The notes under the pieces: generated by a model | Seen by the model: only the letters and a program-made list of their open reading frames with translations | What the model was told of the DNA's origin: nothing | Databases searched by the model: none | Origin: a virus | DNA: 28,258 nucleotides | Reading direction: 5' to 3' (one strand) | IMG/VR virus record: IMGVR_UViG_3300047359_000601 | Coordinates: 1 to 28,258 of that record | Position numbers and translations under genes: made by a program | Part shown: piece by piece, positions 14,325 through 21,207 of the stretch | Layout: each line of letters opens with the position of its first letter | How positions within the stretch are numbered: position 1 is the first letter of the stretch

Positions 14325-15003
14325 ACGCGAACTCCTGCTGAAGTTTAACATTATCGATAAACTCTTTTTTAGTTGCAGGATCGTCTTTAAATGCACCACG
14401 CAATACAGTTGTTTGTGTTAGACTACTTTTTGCTCTAATACCTCTGTTCTCACAACAACCATGTGTCGCTTGTACGTATACGCCAACGTGTTCACTACCA
14501 GTTTGCTCTTGTATTGCATTTGCAATCATAACATTAAGCTCTTCTTGTAGTGTTCCTCGCATAGCACACCATTGTGCAATACGTGTGTACTTGCTAAGAC
14601 CTAATAGTTTAGGACCTGCAATAATACCAATGTATGCCACACCTTTTACTGTTTGGTGATGATGCGAACATAAACTTGTAAGTTCACTACGCACAACCAA
14701 CATACCTTCATAACCACCTTCAATGTAGTTAGGAAATGCACTTGGGTTAGGCATTGTATCATAACGACCAGACATAATTTCATTAATGTACATCTTAGCC
14801 ATACGCCTTGCGGTGTCTTGACTGTTAGGATCTGTTTTTGTATCAATTAACAGTGTTTGTAATACATTTTCGAAAGCAGGAACTGCTTCTTCAATTAGTT
14901 GTTGCTTGTCGCCTTCTTCAAGTACTTCACTAATGTTATCATTAGCCCAGTATCTAATACCAGCTTCTTCTAGCTTTGTTTTAATTTCTTCTACTTTGCT
15001 CAC
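14314..15003 (-). CDS. folE: GTP cyclohydrolase I (FolE)
   Basis: Converts GTP to 7,8-dihydroneopterin triphosphate, the first step towards 7-deazaguanines (and folate). The family core is intact. SELTSLCSHHHQTVKGVAYI (~106-125) gives zinc ligands Cys112 and His115. LLGLSKYTRIAQWCAMRGTL (~133-152) corresponds to the 'LGLSKlaRi' segment. VQATHGCCENRGIRAKSS (~177-194) gives the third ligand Cys183 and the 'MRGv'-like loop. The 229 aa match the usual length. The start is GTG at 15003 with CGGAGA 9 nt upstream. It leads an operon with queE behind a perfect sigma70 promoter that carries an inverted repeat. Confidence 0.93.
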   Translation of the reverse strand: MSKVEEIKTKLEEAGIRYWANDNISEVLEEGDKQQLIEEAVPAFENVLQTLLIDTKTDPNSQDTARRMAKMYINEIMSGRYDTMPNPSAFPNYIEGGYEGMLVVRSELTSLCSHHHQTVKGVAYIGIIAGPKLLGLSKYTRIAQWCAMRGTLQEELNVMIANAIQEQTGSEHVGVYVQATHGCCENRGIRAKSSLTQTTVLRGAFKDDPATKKEFIDNVKLQQEFACGK

Positions 15004-15048
15004 GTTTTATATCTCCGATGTTAAGGCAGTGGATTGCCATTAATAATA

Positions 15049-15086
15049 AAATACAATGCACAATAATATTATTATACATTGTATTT
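15049..15086. repeat. 10-bp inverted repeat flanking the folE -10 and transcription start
   Basis: Perfect arms AAATACAATG (15049-15058) and CATTGTATTT (15077-15086) with an 18-nt centre that holds the -10. The centre also overlaps a smaller 12-bp palindrome AATAATATTATT (15062-15073). One arm lies in the promoter spacer and the other just past the start point, the layout of an operator for a dimeric repressor or activator. Confidence 0.6.
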
Positions 15087-15099
15087 AGGTTTTTGTCAA
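15071..15099 (-). promoter_or_regulatory. Consensus sigma70 promoter of folE-queE
   Basis: The minus strand reads TTGACA (15099-15094), exactly 17 nt, then TATAAT (15076-15071): a perfect consensus. It lies 6 nt after the stop of the 69-aa gene. The leader to the folE GTG at 15003 is about 60 nt. No open frame or terminator is seen in the 15004-15104 gap. Confidence 0.9.
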
Positions 15100-15104
15100 G
15101 TATT

Positions 15105-15314
15105 TTATACAAAATACTTTTCTAGCATATCAATACGGTCTTGTGCGGCCGCCATTTGATCAAGCTCTTTCTGTATCGTTTCAATGATATCAGAATGTTC
15201 ACCAATGCCTACAACCTTTTGCATGTAAACTTCGATGTTAGTCTTATGCAACTCTAACTCCGCCTCGGCGTGTTTGATAGCTGCATTCACCATTTGTTGC
15301 TTCAAATTATCCAT
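15105..15314 (-). CDS. Small coiled-coil protein (69 aa)
   Basis: Not recognised at family level. It is nearly all helical with heptad-like spacing: MDNLKQQMVNAAIKHAEAEL, then ELHKTNIEVYMQKVVGIGEH and IIETIQKELDQMAAAQDRID. The start is ATG 15314, with GGAGAAAGGT directly upstream; an in-frame TTG 12 nt earlier would place the start over that ribosome site. It lies 19 nt after the HIT gene as the last gene of the queD operon and just before the folE promoter. It could be a small structural or DNA-associated protein. Confidence 0.65.
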   Translation of the reverse strand: MDNLKQQMVNAAIKHAEAELELHKTNIEVYMQKVVGIGEHSDIIETIQKELDQMAAAQDRIDMLEKYFV

Positions 15315-15333
15315 ACCTTTCTCCAATATTTGG

Positions 15334-15717
15334 TTAACTTAACTGGTAATTACCTTTTTCTGGAATAACATGTCTAACGCCACCACGTGGGTCTTTAGTG
15401 TCACCATCTCTTCTAAAAATCAAATGCACGTGGGGGTACATGCAAGTTTGCCCTGCACTCTCGCCTACATTCAACCCGACATTGTATCCAGTAATATTGT
15501 TTCTATTACTTTGCACATTGTCGTAACCCATAGTAACTGCATAATTAAAACACTTGAGGATATTCTCTTGTGTTGCTTCTCTAGGTACGATAAGAGTATG
15601 TCCTTCTGTAACCGGATAAGCATCTTTATATACTATGAAATCTCGTGTCTCCAATTCGACATCTGTCCACGGAGCTCTGTTGTCTTGTTGTGCTAATGTT
15701 AGTGTATCAGCTTTCAT
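15334..15717 (-). CDS. HIT-family protein (127 aa)
   Basis: Histidine-triad nucleotide-binding fold. DFIVYKDAYPVTEGHTLIVP (~26-45) matches the 'y.d..P...gH.Lvip' HIT start, and GQTCMYPHVHLIFRR (~89-103) the catalytic end. The triad HxHxH appears as YxHxH (Tyr94, His96, His98), so the first His is replaced while the catalytic pair stays. HIT enzymes cleave nucleoside phosphoramidates, dinucleoside polyphosphates or nucleotidyl-protein adducts. The ATG overlaps the phosphoribosyltransferase stop as ATGA, so the two are coupled and may act on the same nucleotide (inference). Confidence 0.8.
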   Translation of the reverse strand: MKADTLTLAQQDNRAPWTDVELETRDFIVYKDAYPVTEGHTLIVPREATQENILKCFNYAVTMGYDNVQSNRNNITGYNVGLNVGESAGQTCMYPHVHLIFRRDGDTKDPRGGVRHVIPEKGNYQLS

Positions 15718-16274
15718 TCGTATTTACCTACGTTTTCCCAAGGGTAAACTAACCAAACATCTTCCTCAGCTTTGTTTACTTCGTGGGCATAAAAATTAGT
15801 ATGATGGAAGTCGCTAGCTAAGTTTTCTGTAAGCACTGCAAACTTTACACTGTTGCCCCAAACACTTGCCCAAGCATTATCTTCATGGGGGAAACAACCT
15901 GACATCCAGTCATTTCTAATCCAATTAAAAGTAGCACCAGTGTCATTGATATCGTCTACAATAAGAATCTTTTTTCGTCTATCAGGATCCCATCTGCTTT
16001 TATATGTTCCTTGCTCATTATAAGGAACAATGCCAAATGCATCTTCGGCCATTGAACAGTTACTTTCTAATATGCTACCGTCACGTAGGCTAACTTTAAT
16101 TGCTTCACATGGTATACCAGTCATGTTACTAATAATTGTAGCGGGAACATTGCCACCCCTTGTAATACCTACAATATAATCAGGCTTATAGTTACTTGTA
16201 TACATTGTAGTTACAATTTCTGTACACATTGTTTCAACGTCTTTCCAACTATAGAAATGCTTATTGATTACCAT
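15714..16274 (-). CDS. Phosphoribosyltransferase (hypoxanthine/guanine type, 186 aa)
   Basis: Type I PRTase fold. KILIVDDINDTGATFNWI (~105-122) is the PRPP-binding loop ('vvDDi.DTG.T'). YIVGITRGGNVPATIIS (~34-50) is the early 'pvGI.RGG..pA' strand seen in hypoxanthine/xanthine-guanine PRTases. They move ribose-5-phosphate from PRPP to a purine base. In this phage the base could be guanine, or a 7-deazaguanine intermediate, given the neighbouring genes (inference). The start is ATG 16274, with GGAG upstream and a 14-nt overlap with the cupin gene. It is coupled to the HIT gene. Confidence 0.85.
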   Translation of the reverse strand: MVINKHFYSWKDVETMCTEIVTTMYTSNYKPDYIVGITRGGNVPATIISNMTGIPCEAIKVSLRDGSILESNCSMAEDAFGIVPYNEQGTYKSRWDPDRRKKILIVDDINDTGATFNWIRNDWMSGCFPHEDNAWASVWGNSVKFAVLTENLASDFHHTNFYAHEVNKAEEDVWLVYPWENVGKYE

Positions 16275-16743
16275 TTAAATACTCCTCACTGTCTACCCAA
16301 GTATAACCACCGTCTGAATAAGAAGTGCCAAACTTAAAAGGCATAAAGCCCCAGCTTTTTGCTTTCTTACCCATATAAAAAAGACTCCAACAAGGTATTT
16401 CATTACCATCTTCGTCTTTAGCTAATTCTAACCAATGTAGATCATCTGAATCACGATATCTAAAATGCCCTGGTCCTCGCCATACTGACTTACTACCTAC
16501 AACAGCACCTTCTCGTGATCGAATAGGTATATGCTCATAGTAACCGCCTTTAAGAATTAGTGTTGCATAAGACCATGGATGATCATGTAACACTTCTTCG
16601 TCACTCTTTAAAACTTTGTGTAGAGTAAAGTTAAAAGGAAACCATGTACGATCTTTTAAAAATAGATAGTATCTTATAAGATAAGGAATTTTACCTGCTC
16701 TATCGTAAATTACTCTTTTTCTGTTTTTGAAAAAACTAATCAT
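16261..16743 (-). CDS. Cupin-like protein (160 aa)
   Basis: A single cupin-type beta-barrel is likely. The motif LHDHPWSYATLILKGGYYEH (~52-71) gives candidate metal ligands His53, His55 and His71, in the 'H.H....  ..l.G.y.e' pattern of cysteine-dioxygenase-like or unassigned phage and bacterial cupins. WRGPGHFRYRDSDDLHWLEL (~88-107) gives a further barrel edge with histidines. CWSLFYMGKKAKSWGF ends the core. The reaction is unknown; oxygenase or isomerase activity is possible. It overlaps the upstream 131-aa gene by 8 nt and the phosphoribosyltransferase by 14 nt. Confidence 0.65.
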   Translation of the reverse strand: MISFFKNRKRVIYDRAGKIPYLIRYYLFLKDRTWFPFNFTLHKVLKSDEEVLHDHPWSYATLILKGGYYEHIPIRSREGAVVGSKSVWRGPGHFRYRDSDDLHWLELAKDEDGNEIPCWSLFYMGKKAKSWGFMPFKFGTSYSDGGYTWVDSEEYLNGNQ

Positions 16744-17131
16744 TTACTTTTTTCTTCCCCATCCAATCTTGATGAACCATTTTGTAAGTAACTTTAAAAT
16801 TATCAAATGCTTTGCTCAATCCTGGATACTCTGCACACATGTCTTGTATTTTATTTAAAGTAGGTAATTGGTCTACAAAATCTACTGGATCGTGTGTAGT
16901 TAAAGTAATATCATCACTACCAAATGTAATATCACCACCAGTACTGATTGTAAATGTTGATGCAGGATTACTACCAATTGTAAGTGTATCAGTTGTCCAA
17001 GAGCTCATTGTAGCAGAACTGTCGATATAACTAGTATCAATAGTATCACTTACACCAGTAAGTTTTATAGTATAATCATTATCATTTGTAAAAATATCTA
17101 ACTGCTCTTTCCAATCATCGTTATTACTCAC
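16736..17131 (-). CDS. Unknown beta-rich protein (131 aa)
   Basis: Not recognised. I chose GTG at 17131 because AGGAG lies 7 nt upstream and the overlap with the glycosyltransferase gene is then 8 nt. The product starts VSNNDDWKEQLDIFTNDNDY. The middle is Ser/Thr-rich with repeating strands (TDTLTIGSNPASTFTISTGG, then DITFGSDDITLTTHDPVDFV), recalling virion or fibre-like repeats. The C-terminus (LPTLNKIQDMCAEYPGLSKA, then FDNFKVTYKMVHQDW) is helical. That end is found in marine T4-like phage proteins that I know only as hypothetical. The placement among enzyme genes is odd for a structural protein. Confidence 0.65.
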   Translation of the reverse strand: MSNNDDWKEQLDIFTNDNDYTIKLTGVSDTIDTSYIDSSATMSSWTTDTLTIGSNPASTFTISTGGDITFGSDDITLTTHDPVDFVDQLPTLNKIQDMCAEYPGLSKAFDNFKVTYKMVHQDWMGKKKVND

Positions 17132-18182
17132 CTTTAATCTCCTCGTAAAGATCCTTGCCACTAAAAAAGTTTTTCTTAAGTTTGTTAGTTTGCTTTTGTA
17201 AAGCTGGAAGATAGTCGTCATAATTTTCCATGTACTCAATTATTTTATCTATTACGTCTTGCTTATGTAACAAATAAGTTTGAAAATCTTTAGTCCATTC
17301 ACTTGGATACTTAAATGTATCTGTAGCCATTTCTGAATAGCTAAGTCTGTCTGGTACCATAGGAATTGCATCAACTACTGCGCCTTCATACCAACTAATA
17401 CCTAGTGTTTCCTGTAAGTTTGCACTAAACACCATCTTAGCTTCACCAAGTAAATTATGATATTCATTCTTTGTTAGTTGTTGCTCTTGGCATACAATAA
17501 AATCATATTGTGGAAGTGACTGTCGAAGATCATTAAAGATATCAACTTGCTTTTCAGGAGCAATTCTATGTGGAAATAATATTACATCACGTTTTTCCAT
17601 ATGTCGATATTGCTCTAAAGAAGTACAAAGATACTCCATAGGCCATCCAACACGTACACTTTTTCTTTCAAAGTCTAATTCAGCTGATGCAAAGGCATCT
17701 TCGAACATATCAATGTGGAATTCGGTTGCAAAAAAATTATGATCATAACACTCATACATACTTGCTTCTGCAAGCCTAACCCAAGGTTTATCACCTATGA
17801 GTCTACCTAAAAAGTCTTGTGGATCATAACTACCTGCATGCCACATGCCACCAATATAAATGTCAACACCTAGTAGCTCTGCCATATAACGAAGCTGTAT
17901 AACAGTAGGGTTCCAAGCGTCGGTATACAAAAAATAGTCGCCATCACTAATCTTTCCTTTGCAGAAAAGCTCACCGATTTGTTCGAGTTGCTTGCTTTTA
18001 TATACATTTGTTCCTCCGAAATTAAGGAAAGCTCCAGGCGTAGTTGCCTGAGGCGTTTCCCCTCCACTTATAACTAAAACTTCTTCATTTGTAGCTCGCT
18101 TTAATTGCTTTGGAAGATGCTCCTTCCATTGTGCAGTGTAACGAGTATCAACTGCTTCGATATCTACAATATGAATTGTCAT
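17124..18182 (-). CDS. GT-B type glycosyltransferase (352 aa)
   Basis: Predicted sugar transferase with two Rossmann-like domains. The N-terminal half includes DGDYFLYTDAWNPTVIQLRY and VDIYIGGMWHAGSYDPQDF. The C-terminal half begins RDVILFPHRIAPEKQVDIFN (~195-214), the 'r....ekg....l' segment of GT4-like enzymes. YDFIVCQEQ follows, then the donor-binding signature AKMVFSANLQETLGISWYEG (~257-276), where the Glu of 'E.fG....EA' is visible. The acceptor may be DNA (as for T4 glucosyltransferases), a modified base or the host surface; sequence alone does not decide. It sits in the queD operon, and the phage carries a sugar-nucleotide set at 22-24.5 kb. Confidence 0.78.
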   Translation of the reverse strand: MTIHIVDIEAVDTRYTAQWKEHLPKQLKRATNEEVLVISGGETPQATTPGAFLNFGGTNVYKSKQLEQIGELFCKGKISDGDYFLYTDAWNPTVIQLRYMAELLGVDIYIGGMWHAGSYDPQDFLGRLIGDKPWVRLAEASMYECYDHNFFATEFHIDMFEDAFASAELDFERKSVRVGWPMEYLCTSLEQYRHMEKRDVILFPHRIAPEKQVDIFNDLRQSLPQYDFIVCQEQQLTKNEYHNLLGEAKMVFSANLQETLGISWYEGAVVDAIPMVPDRLSYSEMATDTFKYPSEWTKDFQTYLLHKQDVIDKIIEYMENYDDYLPALQKQTNKLKKNFFSGKDLYEEIKGE

Positions 18183-18185
18183 TAG

Positions 18186-18377
18186 TTACTTCCTTTTATT
18201 AAAGCCGGCCTTCTTAGCACGAAGCCACCCACGATACCTTTCGTAAGCTTGCCAGTTTGGATCGCTCTTTTTGTAAAGAGCTTTTTCATCAAACTTCTTT
18301 CCCTCAAAGCGGCAATAGTCGCGATAAGCGTCGAGGTCGTTGAAGATCTTTGCCACAACCGGGTTTTTAATAGACAT
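18186..18377 (-). CDS. Small basic protein (63 aa)
   Basis: Not recognised. The start is ATG 18377 (MSIKNPVVAKIFNDLDAYRD) with AAGGAAG upstream. A longer frame starting at 18446 would overlap queD by 47 nt and lacks a ribosome site. The protein is charged and aromatic (YCRFEGKKFDEKALYKKSDP, then NWQAYERYRGWLRAKKAGFN) and basic at the C-terminus, consistent with a small nucleic-acid-associated protein. It lies between queD and the glycosyltransferase gene. Confidence 0.65.
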   Translation of the reverse strand: MSIKNPVVAKIFNDLDAYRDYCRFEGKKFDEKALYKKSDPNWQAYERYRGWLRAKKAGFNKRK

Positions 18378-18399
18378 AGTATAATTCTTCCTTTTGTCA

Positions 18400-18933
18400 T
18401 TAACTATTTGGATAAAAAATTGAACAGCCGTTTTCGTTATCTTCACTTACTTCAATTTCGACAAAACGGCCGGGATGTCGATTTGAAATTTCTTTATATA
18501 GTTCATCTGCAATCATTTCGCAGGATTTATGATCTAGAACAAGCACTTGACCTTCAGCGGAATCACTGTATAGTCTTTCAAGCCATCGCTTGAACTGAAT
18601 GAATTCAATGTCTCTATCATCGTGAAACACCTCAATACGCACCCTGAAGTGGAAAATGTGACGATGAGGATGACCAAGAAAACTAACATCATCCCACCCA
18701 CCTGTTGCAAGTTTGGGATCATCTAATGCTGCCGGATAACAATGAATACCTTCCTTTGAGAATGTAACCCATATACTTCGTTGTGCATTATTTAGTGCAT
18801 TTTCTTTTTGCATTTTAGCATCTTCCTCTCTCATTCGTCTACCCATGTAATCATGATAGCTTTCACGATTGACTGCATCATACGATGGGTAACCTTTTTC
18901 AAAAACTGGTGATGTGTGTTCATCTTCTACCAT
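18400..18933 (-). CDS. queD: QueD-like 6-carboxytetrahydropterin synthase / PTPS family (177 aa)
   Basis: The family makes 6-carboxytetrahydropterin from dihydroneopterin triphosphate, the step between FolE and QueE. Recognisable parts are KEGIHCYPAA (His64), FLGHPHRHIFHFRV (metal-type His90 and His92, as in 'HGH.Y'), IEFIQFKRWLERLY (the 'v.DF..lk' segment), VLDHKSCEMIADEL (Asp134-His135) and VEIEVSEDNENGCSIFY (the C-terminal Glu strand). The Cys usually just before the HxH pair is missing (VSFLG there), and residues 1-50 are an extension, so activity is less certain than the fold. The ATG at 18933 has no ribosome site and lies 6 nt after a promoter -10, predicting a leaderless message. Confidence 0.8.
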   Translation of the reverse strand: MVEDEHTSPVFEKGYPSYDAVNRESYHDYMGRRMREEDAKMQKENALNNAQRSIWVTFSKEGIHCYPAALDDPKLATGGWDDVSFLGHPHRHIFHFRVRIEVFHDDRDIEFIQFKRWLERLYSDSAEGQVLVLDHKSCEMIADELYKEISNRHPGRFVEIEVSEDNENGCSIFYPNS

Positions 18934-18939
18934 ATTATT

Positions 18940-18968
18940 AGTATACTTTCATTTAATAGGTTTGTCAA
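18940..18968 (-). promoter_or_regulatory. Sigma70-type promoter of the queD operon
   Basis: The minus strand reads TTGACA (18968-18963), 17 nt, then TATACT (18945-18940). The -35 is inside the last codons of the upstream 171-aa gene. AATAAT separates the -10 from the queD ATG, so the transcript should begin at or beside the start codon. Confidence 0.78.
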
Positions 18969-19464
18969 GGCCATATTTGGACCAATTAGTAAATTTATTT
19001 GCATCCATCAAGTCATGAAGTCTGTGACTCCAAACACCTGGATTAGTTGCGGCAAATCCTTTGTCATCAATTTTAATCATAGTGTTGTAGTTCCATAGTT
19101 TTACATATGGAATCGGAACACGGATTTGCGGAATAAAATTGTCGTACTCTGTGAGACCGTCTTCTAAAATCTCTTCTGCACAAGTAATCGGAATATCTAA
19201 ACTACACCAATAATCTTGTTTTAAGAAGTGTGTAATCATTTCTCCCCAACCAGGTCCGACCTTATTTGCTTGCACACTATGATTAGCACCAAAGAAAATA
19301 TGTTCTACTTGATTATATGCCAATAGTTGTTCTTCGATATCTTTAACAGGTTGTACTCCTGTTACAAACAATGTATACATACCATATGCAGGAGTATGCT
19401 CTACTTCTGTACCAGTAAAGTATGTTACGTTATCAAACTCGCCTGCGTCATAATTTCTTTTCAT
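18949..19464 (-). CDS. Unknown protein between dpdA and queD (171 aa)
   Basis: Not recognised as a named family. The protein is alpha/beta: NVTYFTGTEVEHTPAYGMYT (~12-31), LFVTGVQPVKDIEEQLLAYN (~32-51), then VEHIFFGANHSVQANKVGPG, WCSLDIPITCAEEIL, FIPQIRVPIPYVKLWNYN, and TNPGVWSHRLHDLMDANKF near the end. The alternation of hydrophobic strands and His/Asn/Asp-rich turns suggests an enzyme or a metal-binding protein. The ATG overlaps the DUF465-like gene as ATGA. Because it is flanked by dpdA and queD, a role in 7-deazaguanine synthesis or insertion is a reasonable inference, without direct evidence. Confidence 0.7.
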   Translation of the reverse strand: MKRNYDAGEFDNVTYFTGTEVEHTPAYGMYTLFVTGVQPVKDIEEQLLAYNQVEHIFFGANHSVQANKVGPGWGEMITHFLKQDYWCSLDIPITCAEEILEDGLTEYDNFIPQIRVPIPYVKLWNYNTMIKIDDKGFAATNPGVWSHRLHDLMDANKFTNWSKYGLDKPIK

Positions 19465-19673
19465 GATATAGGTCCTAGGTCAACAAGTTTCTTTTCAATT
19501 CGATGTATTTCGTCTTTAAACCATAATTTTTTTGTTTTGAGTACTACAAGTTCTTGATCTGGCATTAATTTTTTATATCCTTCGATAATTTCTTTGTCCA
19601 GTGTTCTATGCTTTTTATAAAGTTCTTGTAGGTATATTGCATATTTTTCATGCTTCGCTGTGAAGTTGCTCAT
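19461..19673 (-). CDS. Small coiled-coil protein, DUF465/YdcH-like (70 aa)
   Basis: Helical protein with the DUF465-type pattern: LQELYKKHRTLDKEIIEGYK (~15-34) is the 'l...H..Ld.eI' part and VLKTKKLWFKDEIHRIEKKL (~44-63) the 'lK..kl.LKdei.r' part. These small proteins form helical hairpins and have no settled function. The start (ATG 19673) overlaps the end of dpdA by 26 nt, and the stop overlaps the next start, so it is co-translated with both. Confidence 0.6.
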   Translation of the reverse strand: MSNFTAKHEKYAIYLQELYKKHRTLDKEIIEGYKKLMPDQELVVLKTKKLWFKDEIHRIEKKLVDLGPIS

Positions 19674-21207
19674 CCTCTAGTACCTCTAACTTTTCTTCAT
19701 TAAGTTCCTGCTCTTGTTCTTCTTCAACATTATCGTCTGTGTCAAACAATGAATTAAAGTAGGTTTGTGCATTAACAGTCTTTTTACCAATAGCACCTCT
19801 AGTACCTGGTATTGACATCCAGAATTTTGAAAATTCTTCAATTACTGCATTCGCTTCGTCTCGACTGTCAGTTGCGAATATTGCTTCCACAACATCTCTA
19901 AAAAATAACCTGTCGAAACGTTCTTCAACAAGCATGTTCGGAATGATTCCATTGTCGTATTGTCTATTTGCTTCTTGTACTGCATTAATATGACTCCATA
20001 CATTATGACCCATTTGGATCGCATATGAAAAACTATCCCAAGATGTTTTTCCTTCTTTACCTATTTTATTTAGATCTCCTGGACCATATATGCATATATC
20101 TTTGGCTTGTAGTTCAGCAGTAATAGGAGAATCTTTAAAGCTAGTGTGCTTACCTTCTCTTACAAATGCACTGCCAAATGGTGTAGTATCTTGTGATAAT
20201 CCTTTATCATCAATACTAGGAACCATTCGATATACCCATTTCAATCTATCTTGTGTTTCGAGTTCACAATAAATCTGTCCATTAGCAGTTGCTAAGAAAG
20301 GACTTGCACAATCAAATGTAATCATAAAGTTTGGATTATGATATTTACGAACTGCTCTTTGTATATCAGTTAGTAGTGTAGCCCACTCTAGTTTTGATGT
20401 ACCTAAGAAGTGCATTACATCATGTATGCCTGTTTCCAGTAGTCCGTCGAATCTCAATGCAACTAGACGTTTAAGAACCAAATGTACATCACACATGTTC
20501 TGACCACCCATTGACCACCCATTAAAATGTGTGTCTGGATATACTTTAGGATCGCAGTAGTCTTTCATTTGATTGTACCAATCATCTGCGTCTGCGTGAT
20601 TTTCGCCTTGTAATACATTTAAAAATTTACAAGCACCTGTTCTGTGCTTCATAAAATAATCATTGTTAATACGTGTTGCGGCTACTGCTTCTGCATATGT
20701 TGAAATACCTGTTGCTTTTGCACCTTCTGGAGAACGTGCTACCCAAGCTGGAATATCAAGTATCATTCCATAGTCCATGTAAGCATCCATCCATTTAAGA
20801 ACACCGTCACGTTTCTTTTGTGCTTTAGGACAGTTGGGATCTTTCCAGTCTCCTTCCCAAACGCCTTTACCAATTTGGAAACCGCCACTATCACCTAATA
20901 ACCAAGTATTTGCTCTGTCTCTGTTTCGTACCATATCTTCTTTAGGTACAAACTTAGTTGTGTCTAAGTCGGCATGCCCTGCAGAATACAAACACCATTT
21001 GTATTGGAACATACCTTCTTGTTTATTAAGATAGTTTAAGCTTTCAACTCCATTTGGAAAGTTGCTAGGTACTCTAGCCGGATCAACATACGGACCTTTC
21101 ACAGGATCAGGATGTCGCTGTTTACCAACATACGTTGCAAAGAACCCGCTAAGTGCTGGTAAAAAAGTTGCGTAATCCTGTTGTGCTTTTGTCAAGTCTG
21201 TAATCAT
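19648..21207 (-). CDS. dpdA: DpdA-like TGT-family DNA transglycosylase (519 aa)
   Basis: Related to tRNA-guanine transglycosylase. DpdA-type members exchange guanine in DNA for a 7-deazaguanine base. The TGT path can be followed: LLGDSGGFQIGKG with Asp106 ('DSGGFQ'), MILDIPAW with Asp151 (base-binding Asp), FLNVLQGE (~195-202, 'f.ivQGg'), HFNGWSMGG (~227-235, 'y.iGGl.vGe') and FMITFDCASP with Asp299, at the place of the TGT nucleophile ('mFDcv.PtR'). The usual TGT zinc Cys cluster is not seen, and the acidic tail (DTDDNVEEEQEQELNEEKLE) is unlike cellular TGT. The length exceeds bacterial TGT (about 375 aa) and fits phage DpdA-like proteins. Neighbours queD, queE and folE support DNA rather than tRNA modification. 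Confidence 0.82.
   Translation of the reverse strand: MITDLTKAQQDYATFLPALSGFFATYVGKQRHPDPVKGPYVDPARVPSNFPNGVESLNYLNKQEGMFQYKWCLYSAGHADLDTTKFVPKEDMVRNRDRANTWLLGDSGGFQIGKGVWEGDWKDPNCPKAQKKRDGVLKWMDAYMDYGMILDIPAWVARSPEGAKATGISTYAEAVAATRINNDYFMKHRTGACKFLNVLQGENHADADDWYNQMKDYCDPKVYPDTHFNGWSMGGQNMCDVHLVLKRLVALRFDGLLETGIHDVMHFLGTSKLEWATLLTDIQRAVRKYHNPNFMITFDCASPFLATANGQIYCELETQDRLKWVYRMVPSIDDKGLSQDTTPFGSAFVREGKHTSFKDSPITAELQAKDICIYGPGDLNKIGKEGKTSWDSFSYAIQMGHNVWSHINAVQEANRQYDNGIIPNMLVEERFDRLFFRDVVEAIFATDSRDEANAVIEEFSKFWMSIPGTRGAIGKKTVNAQTYFNSLFDTDDNVEEEQEQELNEEKLEVLEDEQLHSEA

Noticed and set aside
18182-18400. A 72-aa frame overlapping the 63-aa gene between queD and the glycosyltransferase
   Set aside because: The competing 63-aa frame has a clear AAGGAAG ribosome site and an ordinary protein sequence.
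21190-21195. TTGACA near the start of dpdA
   Set aside because: No -10-like element at 16-18 nt; it encodes the N-terminal TDLTKAQ segment.
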